This document shows positions 1 to 11,633 of a stretch of DNA of 64,000 bases, piece after piece. This stretch comes from Eucalyptus grandis. Taxonomy: Eukaryota; Streptophyta; Magnoliopsida; Myrtales; Myrtaceae. Below the pieces are notes generated by a model. The model was not told the DNA's origin and did not search any database. It worked only from the letters and a program-made list of their open reading frames with translations. Within the stretch, counting starts at the first letter, position 1; every line of letters begins with the position of its first letter. Location: the NCBI RefSeq assembly GCF_016545825.1, contig NC_052616.1:6944001-7008000 (forward strand). Direction: 5' to 3'. The translations under genes and the position numbers were made by a program.

Positions 1-3000
1 AAACTGCAGTGGGTAGTATGTACTGGACTTAATGAAGTTGAAGCATACTGAAATTAGTTATTGCTTGAAAGTTGAGATGAGGCAAAAATGGCACCTTGTT
101 ATAAGGAGAGTGGAAAATGAAGTAGGCGGCATCAGAAATCAAGAATTGTTTTGCTTCTAACGTCTCAAATCTATGGAAAGCCAAAGCACAATAAAATAGA
201 AAGCATGTAAGATTCTATAAAACAATAGAGAGGAAAAGGCATCTAGCATATTGGTAGCAACTTACTTGTGACAAAAATGTTTATAGCAGGAGTCAAGAGC
301 CATCGAATAGCATGTTTCTGATAGCTTCCCAAAAAGTATCTATAGATACATCTAAGAAACAGGGTAAGCAGATGGATATCGCAGAGAACTAGGACTAATC
401 AGAGCACAATATTGTAGGAAGGATCCATCTAGTCTCTACCACATACTCCGTAATGAAAAAAGCCAGTGGATATGTTTTTGTGGTCAGCAATCAATAGATA
501 TCAGGTTTACATCAAGAGAACAGCATTCGACTTCATCAAGAAGGTTTGAGGTACTTGGTTTGACTTAAATATACTTGCTTAATAATGCAACCGATTCTGT
601 TCCAGAAGGTTTCTGATAACACTAACTACGACAACTTGCTCTGCTAAATTATACGTCGTAAGGGCCTTGATTGCTCAAAAACCGCTAGCATCACATGCAT
701 TATCTTAACTATATTTCCAAATATTTTCAACTAATCTATAGAAATAATTTTCTGTCTTGGCCAAACCTAATACTTAGAATTATTTTGCAATTGCACTGAG
801 GGACTCGAATGTATCTGTTGATTCCTGAACTTAAAGATTTCATCATGTTTGCTTACTCAACCCAAAATCTTTTCGACAGATTTATTGTCATCACAGATCC
901 CTTTGAACAACAGATCACCCTTCCTCATCCTACAAAATGTATATTATTCAATCATTTTGCTCAAGGACTTTACTGCTTCCCAAATTTTATTACATAAGAA
1001 GCTAAAGTCAAATTAAATCAAAGGTGAGAGATCAAAGACACTTCCTTACATATTCTCTGTTCTTTATAACTGTTCAAATTCTTTATTCAGAAAACTGTCA
1101 AGGTGCATTTTACCATCTTCAGAAAGTTTGAATTTATCAAGATGAATATGACAGAAATAGCACCAAAAGAAAATCCCTTCATTCAATTTGCTGCAATATT
1201 CTCGGCGACATCTATCAACTACATTCAGTAATTATCTGCTATACTTGCCATAAAGTGCTTATTTACGGCCCCACATTTAGATGCAGAAAAGAATTAATAA
1301 GAGAAGTGATGAACCAAGGGAGACATCATTTGACCAATTAAGAATGTAATGTACAGGGGCATTTACCGCATATTCACTCGCAAAATTGGGCTTGTAAAAG
1401 TCATAGGCATGAGACATGTGACTCACCCTGGATCTGCTTTCAAGAATAATCGGTGCATCAGGACCTATAAGCATTGCAATGGCAGCTGCTCCTCCTGGAG
1501 GACGAACTGGTCCTTCAGGATATACCTGAATAAGGAAATCTCCCGCAATTATGGGTGCTCCAGCAAACAAATTATATGTGATACGATCTAAGACACTATG
1601 ACAGACCTCTTGGTGCAACCGAAAAGGTGCTTTCAAACTGATATACCTCACTTTCGTTTACCACAAAAAATAAGGGAAAAAAGCAAATTGACAAATTATA
1701 TGGGGTATGGATTTACAAAAACACACATTCAGCATGAGTAGCTATGAAGATAGATATTCATACACATGTAGGCTCACACAAACATATACGTTTGCCCTTT
1801 GGCCAAGGAATTAGAGATAACTTGAGGTAACAGTCAAATACTACTAAGAATCCATACCGCACCATCAGTGCATACAACAAGCCCATAGCGTCCATCCCGT
1901 GTACTACTCTCCACCCAGTTGACACAGTTGAACAAAGCTGCAGTTCCCCCATAGCATGCATTAGTTGAATCAATGCCTTCGACATCAGTATTTCCACTTG
2001 CCCATTCGTTTACACACAAAAATTAATCAAAGCAATCATTTTCTTGAGGGGATTCTGTGGAATAGCCAGAAAAGAAAAAAAGTCCCCCACAAGTACACAT
2101 CGGTTTCTTTGCAACAACACTAATGCACCCCTTGCCACAACAGTCAATAGACTCCAAAACATGCGGAAGTATACCTCAAAGATTGGCATGAGGAAGGTTT
2201 TGATGGACTTTCTCTTATCAAGGATAGTCTCAGTGCCTACATCCAGGCGACAGATTTGCTTTGGATCAATCCCATATTTCTCCAAAAGGGAAGTCACAGC
2301 TGTCAAACTTAAAATTTCAAGATTTGAGTCAAGACAGAATTCCCCTTGCTAGAGCAGATATGATTGGTCCGCATAGGCAAATAAATCTCAAACTTAACAT
2401 GCCATACGAGAGGCAAAAGGTGGTGATCATCGCACAGACAGCCCAAAAAATCATGAGCCAAACCACATTGAGATGACGTTTTCAACCTCCGTACAGAAGG
2501 CCATGCGGTCCTGTCCTAGCCCTATAGTGTACTTCCCTGCACTTACGCCGTCATAAGCCTCCAGGGCTTCCTATTCATGCAGAAATTAGAAACTGAGTTA
2601 GCGCAGATGAGAATGACAGATGTTATAAACTGAGGAGCTGCGTAAATTCACAAGCACAATTAAAGAACAATATCTAAGCTTGACATCTTCCTGGTCTGGA
2701 AAATCTACCCAGCAATCTGCCTCGAATTAGTTCAAAAGGGAAAAATGGCGATGCAGAACAGTCGACTCCGCGCCACCCAAAAGCTCCCAAACCATCATGA
2801 GACAATTCAAGAGGATATTTCAAATGAGAAGATTTGTCGTAGCGATTACAGTATGCAAGGGAAATAAATGAACTGCATATGCTAATTATGTTGGCACAGT
2901 ATAAATATTCTAAAATTTTGTATAAACATTAACAACTATTCGAAAACCTTAAGAAGTTAGATGAAAACGTGATTTATTATTTAAATATTTTAACAATCAA

Positions 3001-3696
3001 TTATAATACGCTCTAGAAATAAATGACATGCATATGCCAATTTTGTCAAAACTGTGAGCTACCAACCATTTTAAAAGTTTAATAAGTTAGATGAATAAGT
3101 GATTAATTATTTAAATATTCTATCACTTCCTCTCATCGTGTAGGCTTGACTTTGTCCTTAGCCTAAAACGTGGAAACGTTCAAATTGAGAGGCAAACAAG
3201 GGCCTAAAATGATTGGAACTTAGGATCTCTTATTTTGATACCATGTGAAATTTTGTAAAACTATTATTAATTATTTAAAAATTTAAGTTATTAGATGAAT
3301 GCGTAATTTATTATTTAAAATATTCAAACAAAGCAACTCTGCGAGCTCCATCACTGAATGCCATGGACCAATGCTCGTCAAAACAAGCCACTTAGATCAT
3401 CGCTTGGAGCGAGCATCCACACCACCAGGAAAAAAGAAGAAGTGGCGAACAGGAAACTGGCTGAGCAAACAAATCTCCAGAAGAGACTCCAGCTCGCCAC
3501 AGCTCAGGTTCATAGCCACCCAGATTCCGAAAGGTTTTCCTTTGTATTCTCGTGCATTGAAAATGATATCGCCACGACTGAACGGACCACAAAAACCCGA
3601 GAGAGAGAGAGAGAGAGAGCGGGAGAGACGCACCTGCTGCACGCAAGCAGGAGGAAAGTAAATCTCCATAGCAAGAATCCCCACACTCTTCGCCAT
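1..3696 (-). CDS. HMG-CoA synthase-like gene, 5' part (continues past left edge); possibly decaying
   Basis: Family role: condenses acetyl-CoA with acetoacetyl-CoA to HMG-CoA in the cytosolic mevalonate pathway. Exons I can place on the minus strand are 3634-3696 (ATG at 3696), 2467-2570, 2175-2307, 1858-1996, 1367-1525, 266-339 and 95-170, with a further acceptor at the edge (next exon would begin at base 3). The peptide starts [25 protein letters not shown] and carries NACYGGT with the catalytic Cys (exon 4), YDFYKPN (exon 5), and FHSPYNK with the active-site His (exon 7). Oddities: the family motif RLEV reads RLDV, so the catalytic Glu is Asp (about residue 78). RPTGG reads RPPGG. Exon 3 ends in phase 0, but the only nearby AG before exon 4 leaves one extra base. 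Either another donor is used or the gene is broken. Identity is sure; function is not. Confidence 0.85.
2861..3335. repeat. Tandem AT-rich repeat in intron 1 of the HMG-CoA synthase-like gene
   Basis: Two copies begin with GAAATAAATG near 2861 and 3016 (155 bases apart), each followed by GCATATGC and ending in a GTGATTTATTATTTAAATATT-like stretch. A partial third copy ends near 3335. The same tail motif recurs near 44.4 kb and in the array at 63.35-63.85 kb, so this is a dispersed, tandem-prone family. Confidence 0.6.
3599..3628. repeat. GA microsatellite beside the exon 1 donor
   Basis: A run of GA on the plus strand (CT in the sense of the gene) lies directly after the exon 1 splice donor at 3633 of the HMG-CoA synthase-like gene. 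Confidence 0.85.
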
Positions 3697-3927
3697 TTCC
3701 GTGCTCGAGCGAAAAAAACTATCACTCGCAACGCGAAGGAACTCGAGCGGGAAACGATGGACAATGAAAACAGACGACAGAGAACCTCGCTCTTCTTCTT
3801 CTCCTTCTCCTCCTCCTCCTCCGACCTCGAACTCAACTCCTGAACAGTGGAGGAGAGAGAACCCGGGGAAGTCGCACAGAGAGATTGAGCAAGTGACAGG
3901 TGAGGACTCAAGTGCAGGCGCTTGGCC

Positions 3928-3935
3928 TTTTTATA
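3928..3935 (-). promoter_or_regulatory. TATA box candidate for the HMG-CoA synthase-like gene
   Basis: The minus strand reads TATAAAAA about 230 bases before the ATG at 3696, giving an expected start near 3900 and a leader of about 200 nt. No other good TATA is nearer to the ATG. Inference from position and sequence only. Confidence 0.5.
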
Positions 3936-5010
3936 CACGCCGACGTGCCGGTGCAGACCGACAGTAGTAGACGTGATCCATTGCCGATCCGATTCGCTCC
4001 CGCCTATAATGGACCCAGTCACTTAGGGAAAAAAATTAGAAATTTAAAAAAATACTAGAGTTATCACTATTTTAAGATTTATTGCCTTTTTAAAAAAAAA
4101 TTTAAAATATTTAAAAAAAAAAAAAAGTCAATCCAATCTGTCGATCCGGTCTTGTTCAGTTCCCGAAAACGGGAATCAGACCGACGTCTTTAGAAAACAA
4201 CCAAATTGGCCGATACAGTCCGGTCCGGTCCGATTCGGGCTGCTATATTGACCTCCACATTTGCATTATTTACGTATATGCCATCGCGAACTGAGAATAA
4301 AATGCTCTCGCTTCTGTCCTTTTGTGTTTTCAGACAAGAGAAAGAGGACAAGTAATGGCGCGTCTATCGATGGAAATGGAAATCGGTGTTGTTCCTTCTG
4401 CCCTTTTCCGGAATCCACGCATGCAAAAGGTTTAAGTGCCGAACGACAATCCTTAGCGCCGGTTCATGACAATAAACATGATCCATAAGGTCCATTATCA
4501 ATCGAATGTCTAATAAGCTCTTTCATTATGTAAGTCGAACTAATCTGCTCCTCGACGATGAGTTTCCAGTAGGTAAATTCCAGTGAAGCATGTGATATGT
4601 GATGCAATCGATTGACTCAAAGAGCATACAGACATGGAAGAGATAAGGAATCGGGAGCAATTTCACGTCATCCTCATAGTAGCACGCAAGTCAAAAAATG
4701 TTCGGAGATGAAAATCGACATGCATAACGGAATGATCCAATTGAACACACAAGAAGAATTGGTGAGGAGCATTTCACCAAAACAAATAATGGGCCAATCA
4801 TCTCTCTGTCTCTCCTTCTCTCTCTCTCTCTCTCCAATTCGCCTGGCATCAAATTTAACAATTCAATTGCCCATCATCATTCAATTGGACTTTATTTATT
4901 AACTGATTGTTCGGATTTGGCTCACAAATACAAAGAAATAGAGAGTAAAGGCAAGAAAGAAAATCCATCCTTAAATTAGGGCTACATCCAACTAAAAATT
5001 TCACTATAAT
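3936..5010. other. Intergenic, no gene seen
   Basis: AT-rich DNA upstream of the HMG-CoA synthase-like gene. It contains a degenerate CCGGTCCGGTCC-type stretch near 4215 and a short CT microsatellite near 4802-4836. The small open frames here have no recognisable content. Confidence 0.6.
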
Positions 5011-5750
5011 AGATTTCGTTCATTTTACAGAAAATAACTTCTAGAAAAATGTTTTTCAGATTTTCTAGTGTTTATTTCACGGAAAATAAATTAGTCATGG
5101 AAAACATATTCCCCTAATGGGAAAAAAAAACACATTCAAAAGTGGAGAAAATATTTTCTAACTTTTTGAAAGGGGTAAACGTTTTCCATATCTTCTTTCA
5201 CCTTATCAACTTTCACCAAACATATTTTCTTTTTATTTTTATGTTCTCTTTCTTTCTTTTTTTTTTTTTTAAAAATCAAATTTTGAATTTCTTTCTTTTT
5301 TCTTTTCTTTTTTTTCTTCTTCCTCAACCAATCGCCATTTACGATGGCAGCTAACGACTTGTCACAAAATAGTTCGAGCCTTATGAGGATCAAGCTCAAT
5401 TCGAGGCTAGATTCGGTGAGGCCCGAGCACGTCCATTGTCAAGGCAAGTGGCTATCATAGGAAGGAGGAGAAAGAAGGAGGAAGGAAAAGAAAAGGAAAC
5501 ATTAAAAATAAAAATAAAATTCGATTTGTTAACAAAAATAATCTAAAATTCAATTTAAAAAATAAATAAATCAATTTTTAGGTAATTTTTCTCAATAAAT
5601 AAAATTAGATACTTGAACAGTGGAAAATATTTTCTAATTTATTTTCAAGTTTTAGTTAAACATCGATAAATATTGTCATTTTCTTAGAAAATGATTTTTT
5701 GGAAAACATTTTCCAAAAACGTGTTATTTTCCACGAAACAAATGAAGTCT
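5011..5750. mobile_element. MITE-like element with inverted ends
   Basis: The left end (AGATTTCGTTCATTTTACAG, then AAAATAAC) pairs imperfectly with the inverse of the right end (AGACTTCATTTGTTTCGTGG, then AAAATAAC). The arms are AT-rich and the core has polypyrimidine and a GC-richer patch near 5330-5430. No coding capacity and no clear target duplication. Probably a non-autonomous DNA transposon. Confidence 0.6.
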
Positions 5751-6433
5751 TAGCACATCACACCTTTCTTTTATAAACTTCAATTAAAAGAGAAACAAAT
5801 TATGTAATTAGTAGATATTCATAAGCCCAAACTCAAATTACTAATAAAATATTTGCTCAAACTATAAAAGCTATCTAGCAGATTAGGGGTGCTACCCCTA
5901 GGACTCCCACCAAGGCGGCCCCTCGAACCCCTATCCACTCACTTGGGTATAATGGAGAGTATGAATCACACATCAACATTGATGGGCCTGAGAGGCCAAG
6001 AGACATTTAATCTGAAAAGCACCAGACTCTTGCATAAGGAAAAAATGAGCAATAATTTCTATGTCCGCAATTAAATTGTGTTTGGCATTCAACATCTCAT
6101 GTCTTTACAAACAATTTAAGTAATACCATATGAGCTTTCTGATTTTATTACTTTTTTAATTTTGAGCGAAAATTGGGAAGAGCCTTTACGGTTTTGCCTT
6201 AACCGAGGCAAACCAAGTACTAAACTAGTGAATCCCACATTTAAAAGCATGAATTCTTGTATACTATTCATTGCTAGACGACAAGTTCGACTGCGGCAAC
6301 AGTGGCGTTGGTGAGGGCATTAGTTTAGTCAGTAAGAGACACCTGGAAAATTACGCACACTAGAGTAGGCTTCGGTCTTAACAAGAATTAATAGATAAAT
6401 TAATAAAGTGTATCTATTTAATATATCTATCTA

Positions 6434-6466
<33 letters not shown>

Positions 6467-7812
6467 AACAGATAATTAACTCCAAAATGAGACATAACTA
6501 ATTGACTACACCAATTTTTTAATATACATGAGATTGAATATCCGTTAGTCATTTCTTGTATTCTAAAATATAGAGTTATTTACGACATCATAAGACACTA
6601 CAACTATGTCTTTGAGATATGTATTTAATGACACAAGAATAAGCAATTGCAATCTGAAGATGCTCACACATGAACTGTCACCTAACACGCCATCATAGTT
6701 AATATTACAAATTCATAAAAGTGAGATCCGATGTGGCTCGATCAAGACAAGTAATTCAAATCCCATAGACCCCTCCCTTCGAGTCAGTATGATGGGTAGG
6801 CTTCTGATCTTTGATAAAAATCTAATTCATGACAAAGCAAATCGTTGTGTGCCGTTTAAACCCTAATGAAGGACAACCGAACATTTGATTAGGACTAGGG
6901 AGATGTTTCAACGGCTGTACAGGCTACGACTGTTAAGTTTTTGGAATTAAAGTGAAGACTAAAGAGGTAAACGAAAGAAAGATATGCTTATGCCTTTTTT
7001 GCCACATGTTAATCTTAGACCTTCATGAGGGATGACATTATTCTAGAATAATATTAAGCATAATTAAAATAAACAGCATTTTTTCTCCTATATTACAACT
7101 CATATTATTGGCTTACTAAATATAGAGAAATACGCAAATAGACGTTACCAAAAAAAGAAAAAAAGAAATACGCAAATAGACGTGCCTACGAAGCGATGGC
7201 TAGGCAAGGCAACTAGTTTAGTGTGACTTTGACTTTGAGGCCACAACCGCCACCTTTTAGATCAATGACTTTTTTTTTTCTTTTTTTTTTCTTTTTTGTT
7301 GCTAGGAAGATCAATAACTTTTTATGTACGTGTACCGAACAAATTATATACATCTCTAGAGATTAATTAAATCGAAATTTCAAACATTTCTTATTTTCTT
7401 CAAAATAAAAAAATTATTTGTTTGGTTGCTTCTAGTTCTCGGTTCTTTCTCATTTACAGTAAGGGTGATCAGCTCCTAGTTTCCAAAATTGAGAATTAGG
7501 GAATGGATAGGTTGGTCCTTAGACCGAAAACTAGACCGGACTGGTTTAGTCTCATTCCGATTCGATTTAATGGAACCAATTACTATTTTTTTTCATGTTT
7601 CCATCCAGATATCTTATTTTGACTAGGAACAAGTTCAAAACTTGAAACAAATCTTATGCTTCTATTTGAATATCTTATTATCCAATTATAGATTTTCATT
7701 TCCTTGGAAATAACAAAATAAACCCACTAATTTTTTTGTATAAATATAATAAAAAATATATGTCATGATATTAATCAAATATACTGTCAGTAATCTTGAT
7801 ATTTTAATAATA
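5751..7812. other. Intergenic, no gene seen; AT microsatellite inside
   Basis: AT-rich sequence with a TA dinucleotide run at about 6439-6467 and poly-pyrimidine tracts near 7270. No open frame resembling a known protein. Confidence 0.6.
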
Positions 7813-8326
7813 GGTTTAATACCCTGGAAAACCCAAAATCGGTACACTTGTGACAAATTTACCCAAAACTATTTTTTTTTACTATAAAAAACCCCAAACC
7901 AGTACACTTATGACAAATTTACCCCAACTAACCATAAAAAACCCTAAACCGGATACATTTATAATAATTTTACCCCAAACTAATTTATTCGGCCGCAAAA
8001 AACCCCAAACCGGCAAATTTGTGACAAATATACTCTCCGCTAAATTTGATTAATACCACAAAAAAATCACAAAAATTGTAAACTATGACAAACGGAGCGT
8101 AAAATCCCAAATTGGTATACCAGTTAACTGTCACGTGTTATTTAACTTAATAATTTAACAGTAAAATTTAACGAAAATTAACAATGGGTAAATTTGTCAC
8201 AAGTATATTTGTTTTGGGTAAATTTGTCAAAGGTATACCAGTTTGGAGTTTTTAGTGGTCAAAAAAATAGTTTTGTGTAAATTTGTCACAGGTATATCAA
8301 TTTTGGGTTTTTCAATGTATTAACCC
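7813..8326. mobile_element. Mutator-type MITE (non-autonomous MULE)
   Basis: A 514-bp element with long terminal inverted repeats. The left end starts GGTTTAATACCCTGGAAAAC and the inverse of the right end starts GGGTTAATACATTGAAAAAC; similarity continues for about 50 bases (both arms contain TGACAAATTTAC). It is flanked by an identical 9-bp duplication, TTAATAATA, at 7804-7812 and 8327-8335. Nine-base duplications are typical of the Mutator superfamily. The arms also hold degenerate subrepeats of about 70 bases (ACCCCAAACCGGTACA-like). No transposase is present. Confidence 0.85.
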
Positions 8327-8827
8327 TTAATAATATCAATCGACAAAGATATTACTTGAAATTTAAAAAAAAAAAAAATCTTGATATTTTCTTTTTCTTG
8401 AGAGTCTGTAATGACTAATGATTATTCCTTGTGATTATAATCAAAGATATTGTCTATAAACTTCATCCTTTCTTGTCTACATGTCTGTCGAGGATCAGAA
8501 TTAAAGTTGAATCTCAAATAGTATACACACATATAACATATCAAACAAGCGAGGTCGAGAAAATAATAAATCTAAAGTTAGAGGATGATGGAGAAGATGG
8601 AAATTCACTCTTAGAATTCTTTGCCTTATATTGACTAATTATGATTTTCAAGCAAATCCCTTTGCTATTGGGTTAAAGAGCGATGTTTATGTCTTTGCTT
8701 TTTTGTTTCTTTGGCAAAGAACCTCCGGTGGACCCGAACTTGTATGGGCTTGGACACCCATTAAATTTGGACGATCAGCCCACTACAGTGAAATTTGGCT
8801 CAAAGTCCTTATTTTCTTCGTAACAAT
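8327..8827. other. Intergenic, no gene seen
   Basis: Ordinary AT-rich sequence between two MITEs. The short frames at 8431-8634 and 8631-8855 show no family resemblance. Confidence 0.5.
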
Positions 8828-9178
8828 GTGGAATGATGACATAAATGACCCTTAAATTTTAGCTCAATATGCGGTATTATTCCCAAACTTTAATTTATTC
8901 AATGTGAACCCTAGACTAAGCTAACCCCTAGACTATATAAAAATATTTAATACTATCCTTCCATTAATTCAAATTTAGAAATAATATTGAATACTTTCAT
9001 ATGGTTCAAAACCTATATTGAAAACGTTTAAGAGTTTACGAACTATATTAAACAAATTGAAAGTTATGGATCACGTTGCAAATTGGGGTAAAGTTCATGA
9101 ACCACATTGAATAAATTAAAATTTTATGAACGACATTGCACATTTGGCCAAAATTCAATGACTATTTGTGTCATTTTC
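8828..9178. mobile_element. Short inverted-repeat MITE, family copy 1
   Basis: The left arm (GATGACATAAATGACCC) pairs with the inverse of the right arm (AAATGACACAAATAGTCATT). The interior holds ATTGAATAAATT-type subrepeats in both orientations. The same ends and interior occur at 52661-52990, so this is one transposable family with at least two copies here. Confidence 0.65.
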
Positions 9179-9680
9179 CTTAACTATATATGAGACTCTT
9201 AGCTAATGGCAATCTGCCAAAAGAAATTGAATCAATCCTGAATTCCCTTAATCAATTCAATCAATGTGCTATGCACCTCAAATGGTGTAATTTCGAGCAG
9301 CAATATCAGTAAACTTGACCAAATTGAGGGTGATCTTATTGAAATGACCGTGTGAACCTATGCCGTGGATTAGCACAGAAAGAAAAGGGACAATTCTTAA
9401 ATCTACCGGCGGAGCAATTTTCACACTTACCGTTGGATGATTGACAACGTGTAGTTGAAGGTGATGATGATGCGACCGACTTCTTTCGCACGTCAAGCAT
9501 CCAATTTATATGTTATGACAGATAAGTTCTTTAAAGTACAAGTTTCTTGATCAACGTAATAATCAGACATGGCTGCCTACAAAACATACGTACAGGAAGG
9601 AGGATGAATCAAAGAATGGAAGAATGAAGAACAAAAAATGCTTCCAAGAGCAGAAGAAGATTCGAACGGAACTCCGATTT

Positions 9681-11633
9681 TCATACTTCGACTGTCTCTT
9701 GGTTCAGGGCCATGTACCTCCACCTCTCTTTCTCAACGAAATCCGCATCCAAGAACCTCGAAACGAATGCCCACAGCCTATACACATCTTCAAAATTGGT
9801 CAAGAAAACGAGCGAAGCCGTGACAACCGATATACCGCGACGGTCGTCCCTCTTCCTTCTCGGTTCCGTCCCTTTTGCCACACTTGTTCTGGTCTCCAGC
9901 GTCCTCTCCCACTCTTTATACTTGTCGGAAAAGCATATATGCTGCAGAAATCCACAAGTGAGGGAAATATTATTTCTGTCAGCGAGTTTTTGCACGAGTG
10001 CGGGATCAATCTTCTCCCCTTTCCAGTCGAACACATTGAACGCGACTGCTGGTCCTCGTTCGAATTTGACCTTTGGCCCGTAAATCGTGACCAGGGGAAG
10101 TGGCACGGTGTCTGAATCCGGATGTTTCAGGCTCAGCAACGCATTAACAAGCCAATTGATGAGGTACCTCGCTCTGCAATTTATAAGTATTATGCCCAAT
10201 CTGTCTGCATGATCAAGGCCTCGGAACTCTATCTCCAAGCTCCCATCAAGGCCGGTCTCTGTAATTCTCGTTCTGGCAGAATCAAAGGGTGTCTCTACTT
10301 CTTCAATCTCAGTAGATGACACTACCTCTGGCGTCACATTGTCGGCTTCAGATGAATGCAACTGGGGAGATCCGGAATGCATTTCTTTAGGTGCCATTCC
10401 AGATGTAATTTCATTTTTTGGCAACTGAAATAATCCAGAACTGGGTCTCTGACCGATGCCTTCTTGAGAAGATTCCTGAAAATGAGGAAAAGATGTCTTG
10501 ATGGGGGTGAGACTCACAATCCCTATACTTCTAGCTGCATCCGAATCCTGCAATATAGAAGCGCTCGATTTCTTGACAAACAAGCAAGCAAAACCAGACG
10601 GGTTGTCCCCGAAAACCTTGTAGAACGAGCAAATGAGGAAGTCAGGCTTGAAGATAGAGAGGCCTAAAGTGTCCATGTCCTTAGGTCTCAATGCAGATGC
10701 ATCGAGCAGAACATGCCAACCATTTTCCTGTGCCATTCCCATCCATGAGTATGAATATTGAGCCCCGGTGATTCTAGATTGAAGCGGGAAAACGAAAAGC
10801 CCTCTTCTTCTCCTGTTCCTCTTACTACCAACTATCATCTTCCTCAATTTTTCTGATCGGATTCTCATTTTTGGATACGAGAATTCAGCTGATCTGTTGC
10901 GTGCACCCCTCTTCCTCGCGCTCTCTAGCATCAATTCTACTGCCTCATTTTCATGATCATACACCGTCAGGAGATCAGTATCAGAATGGAAGGAATATGA
11001 CTCTGCAAGAAGCTTAAAAGCGGATGACTGGTTAGCAGTGAAAACCATGGTATAATCAGTTTCAGAAACATTCATGAAGGCCATGATTCTTTTCCTGATT
11101 CTGGATTCGATTTCGGATTCTTGGACACCATGAAGTATCTGTGAACTCAAGTTCACTGATTTGTACGAAATCTCGAGGAAGGGCGATCCCAGTGAGGTCG
11201 AATGCAATGGCAGAGGATGCGAGGATGAAGAGGCTACCGAAGTCGCAGGAAGATTGTCAATCTGCTGCGAGTAAGAGAAGAGGCCGTGACCTGTGTAGTC
11301 GAGACAAACATAGTTACCCGAAGAGAGATGATGATATTCAGTGGCTCGGATCTCATCGGCCTTATCCGTTTGCTCGTACTGGGGAAATGCGCTCTCAAAC
11401 AAAGAAAATGCTTCGTGCAATGAAGGAAGGGATTCGTGGTTAGTGAACTGTGAATTCGGGTGGAGAGAGGAGGTGGTGGCATTAAGGAAGTTGAGCCGGA
11501 ACGTGGCGGCACCGGTCACGGACCTCTCAGCCGGTGCTCCTGCAAGGCCAGCAAAGGGAGAGCAACCATGGAAGCAGGCTTCTGAGGCCTCCCTGAGGCA
11601 AGGCAAGTCCATATCGCTCTTTGCTATTCCCAC
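9681..11633 (-). CDS. PLP-dependent protein related to molybdenum-cofactor sulfurase
   Basis: A single uninterrupted frame of 650 aa. It resembles the aminotransferase-class-V-like half of Moco sulfurase. VCLDYTGHGLFSY near residues 109-121 matches the N-terminal DYAG-type motif. LLDAS near 309 supplies the cofactor-binding Asp. SFYKVFGDNPSG near 336-347 contains the likely PLP-linking Lys339. There is no C-terminal MOSC domain, so it is not a full ABA3-type enzyme. It matches the plant side family (annotated in Arabidopsis as Moco-sulfurase-like or PLP-transferase), whose substrate is unknown to me. The start at 11633 is the first ATG, and the following MGIAKSDMDLPCL-like N-terminus looks genuine. 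Lack of introns is normal for this subfamily as I recall it. No frame damage seen. Confidence 0.88.
   Translation of the reverse strand: MGIAKSDMDLPCLREASEACFHGCSPFAGLAGAPAERSVTGAATFRLNFLNATTSSLHPNSQFTNHESLPSLHEAFSLFESAFPQYEQTDKADEIRATEYHHLSSGNYVCLDYTGHGLFSYSQQIDNLPATSVASSSSHPLPLHSTSLGSPFLEISYKSVNLSSQILHGVQESEIESRIRKRIMAFMNVSETDYTMVFTANQSSAFKLLAESYSFHSDTDLLTVYDHENEAVELMLESARKRGARNRSAEFSYPKMRIRSEKLRKMIVGSKRNRRRRGLFVFPLQSRITGAQYSYSWMGMAQENGWHVLLDASALRPKDMDTLGLSIFKPDFLICSFYKVFGDNPSGFACLFVKKSSASILQDSDAARSIGIVSLTPIKTSFPHFQESSQEGIGQRPSSGLFQLPKNEITSGMAPKEMHSGSPQLHSSEADNVTPEVVSSTEIEEVETPFDSARTRITETGLDGSLEIEFRGLDHADRLGIILINCRARYLINWLVNALLSLKHPDSDTVPLPLVTIYGPKVKFERGPAVAFNVFDWKGEKIDPALVQKLADRNNISLTCGFLQHICFSDKYKEWERTLETRTSVAKGTEPRRKRDDRRGISVVTASLVFLTNFEDVYRLWAFVSRFLDADFVEKERWRYMALNQETVEV

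Noticed and set aside
2874..3037. GCATATGC words that fit the phosphate-starvation P1BS consensus
   Set aside because: They lie within tandem repeat copies in an intron of the HMG-CoA synthase-like gene and are part of the repeat unit, so position does not support a regulatory role.
3510..4022. 170-codon minus-strand frame at the start of the HMG-CoA synthase-like gene
   Set aside because: Passes through the CT microsatellite (SLSLSL) and is in a different frame from the recognised first exon.
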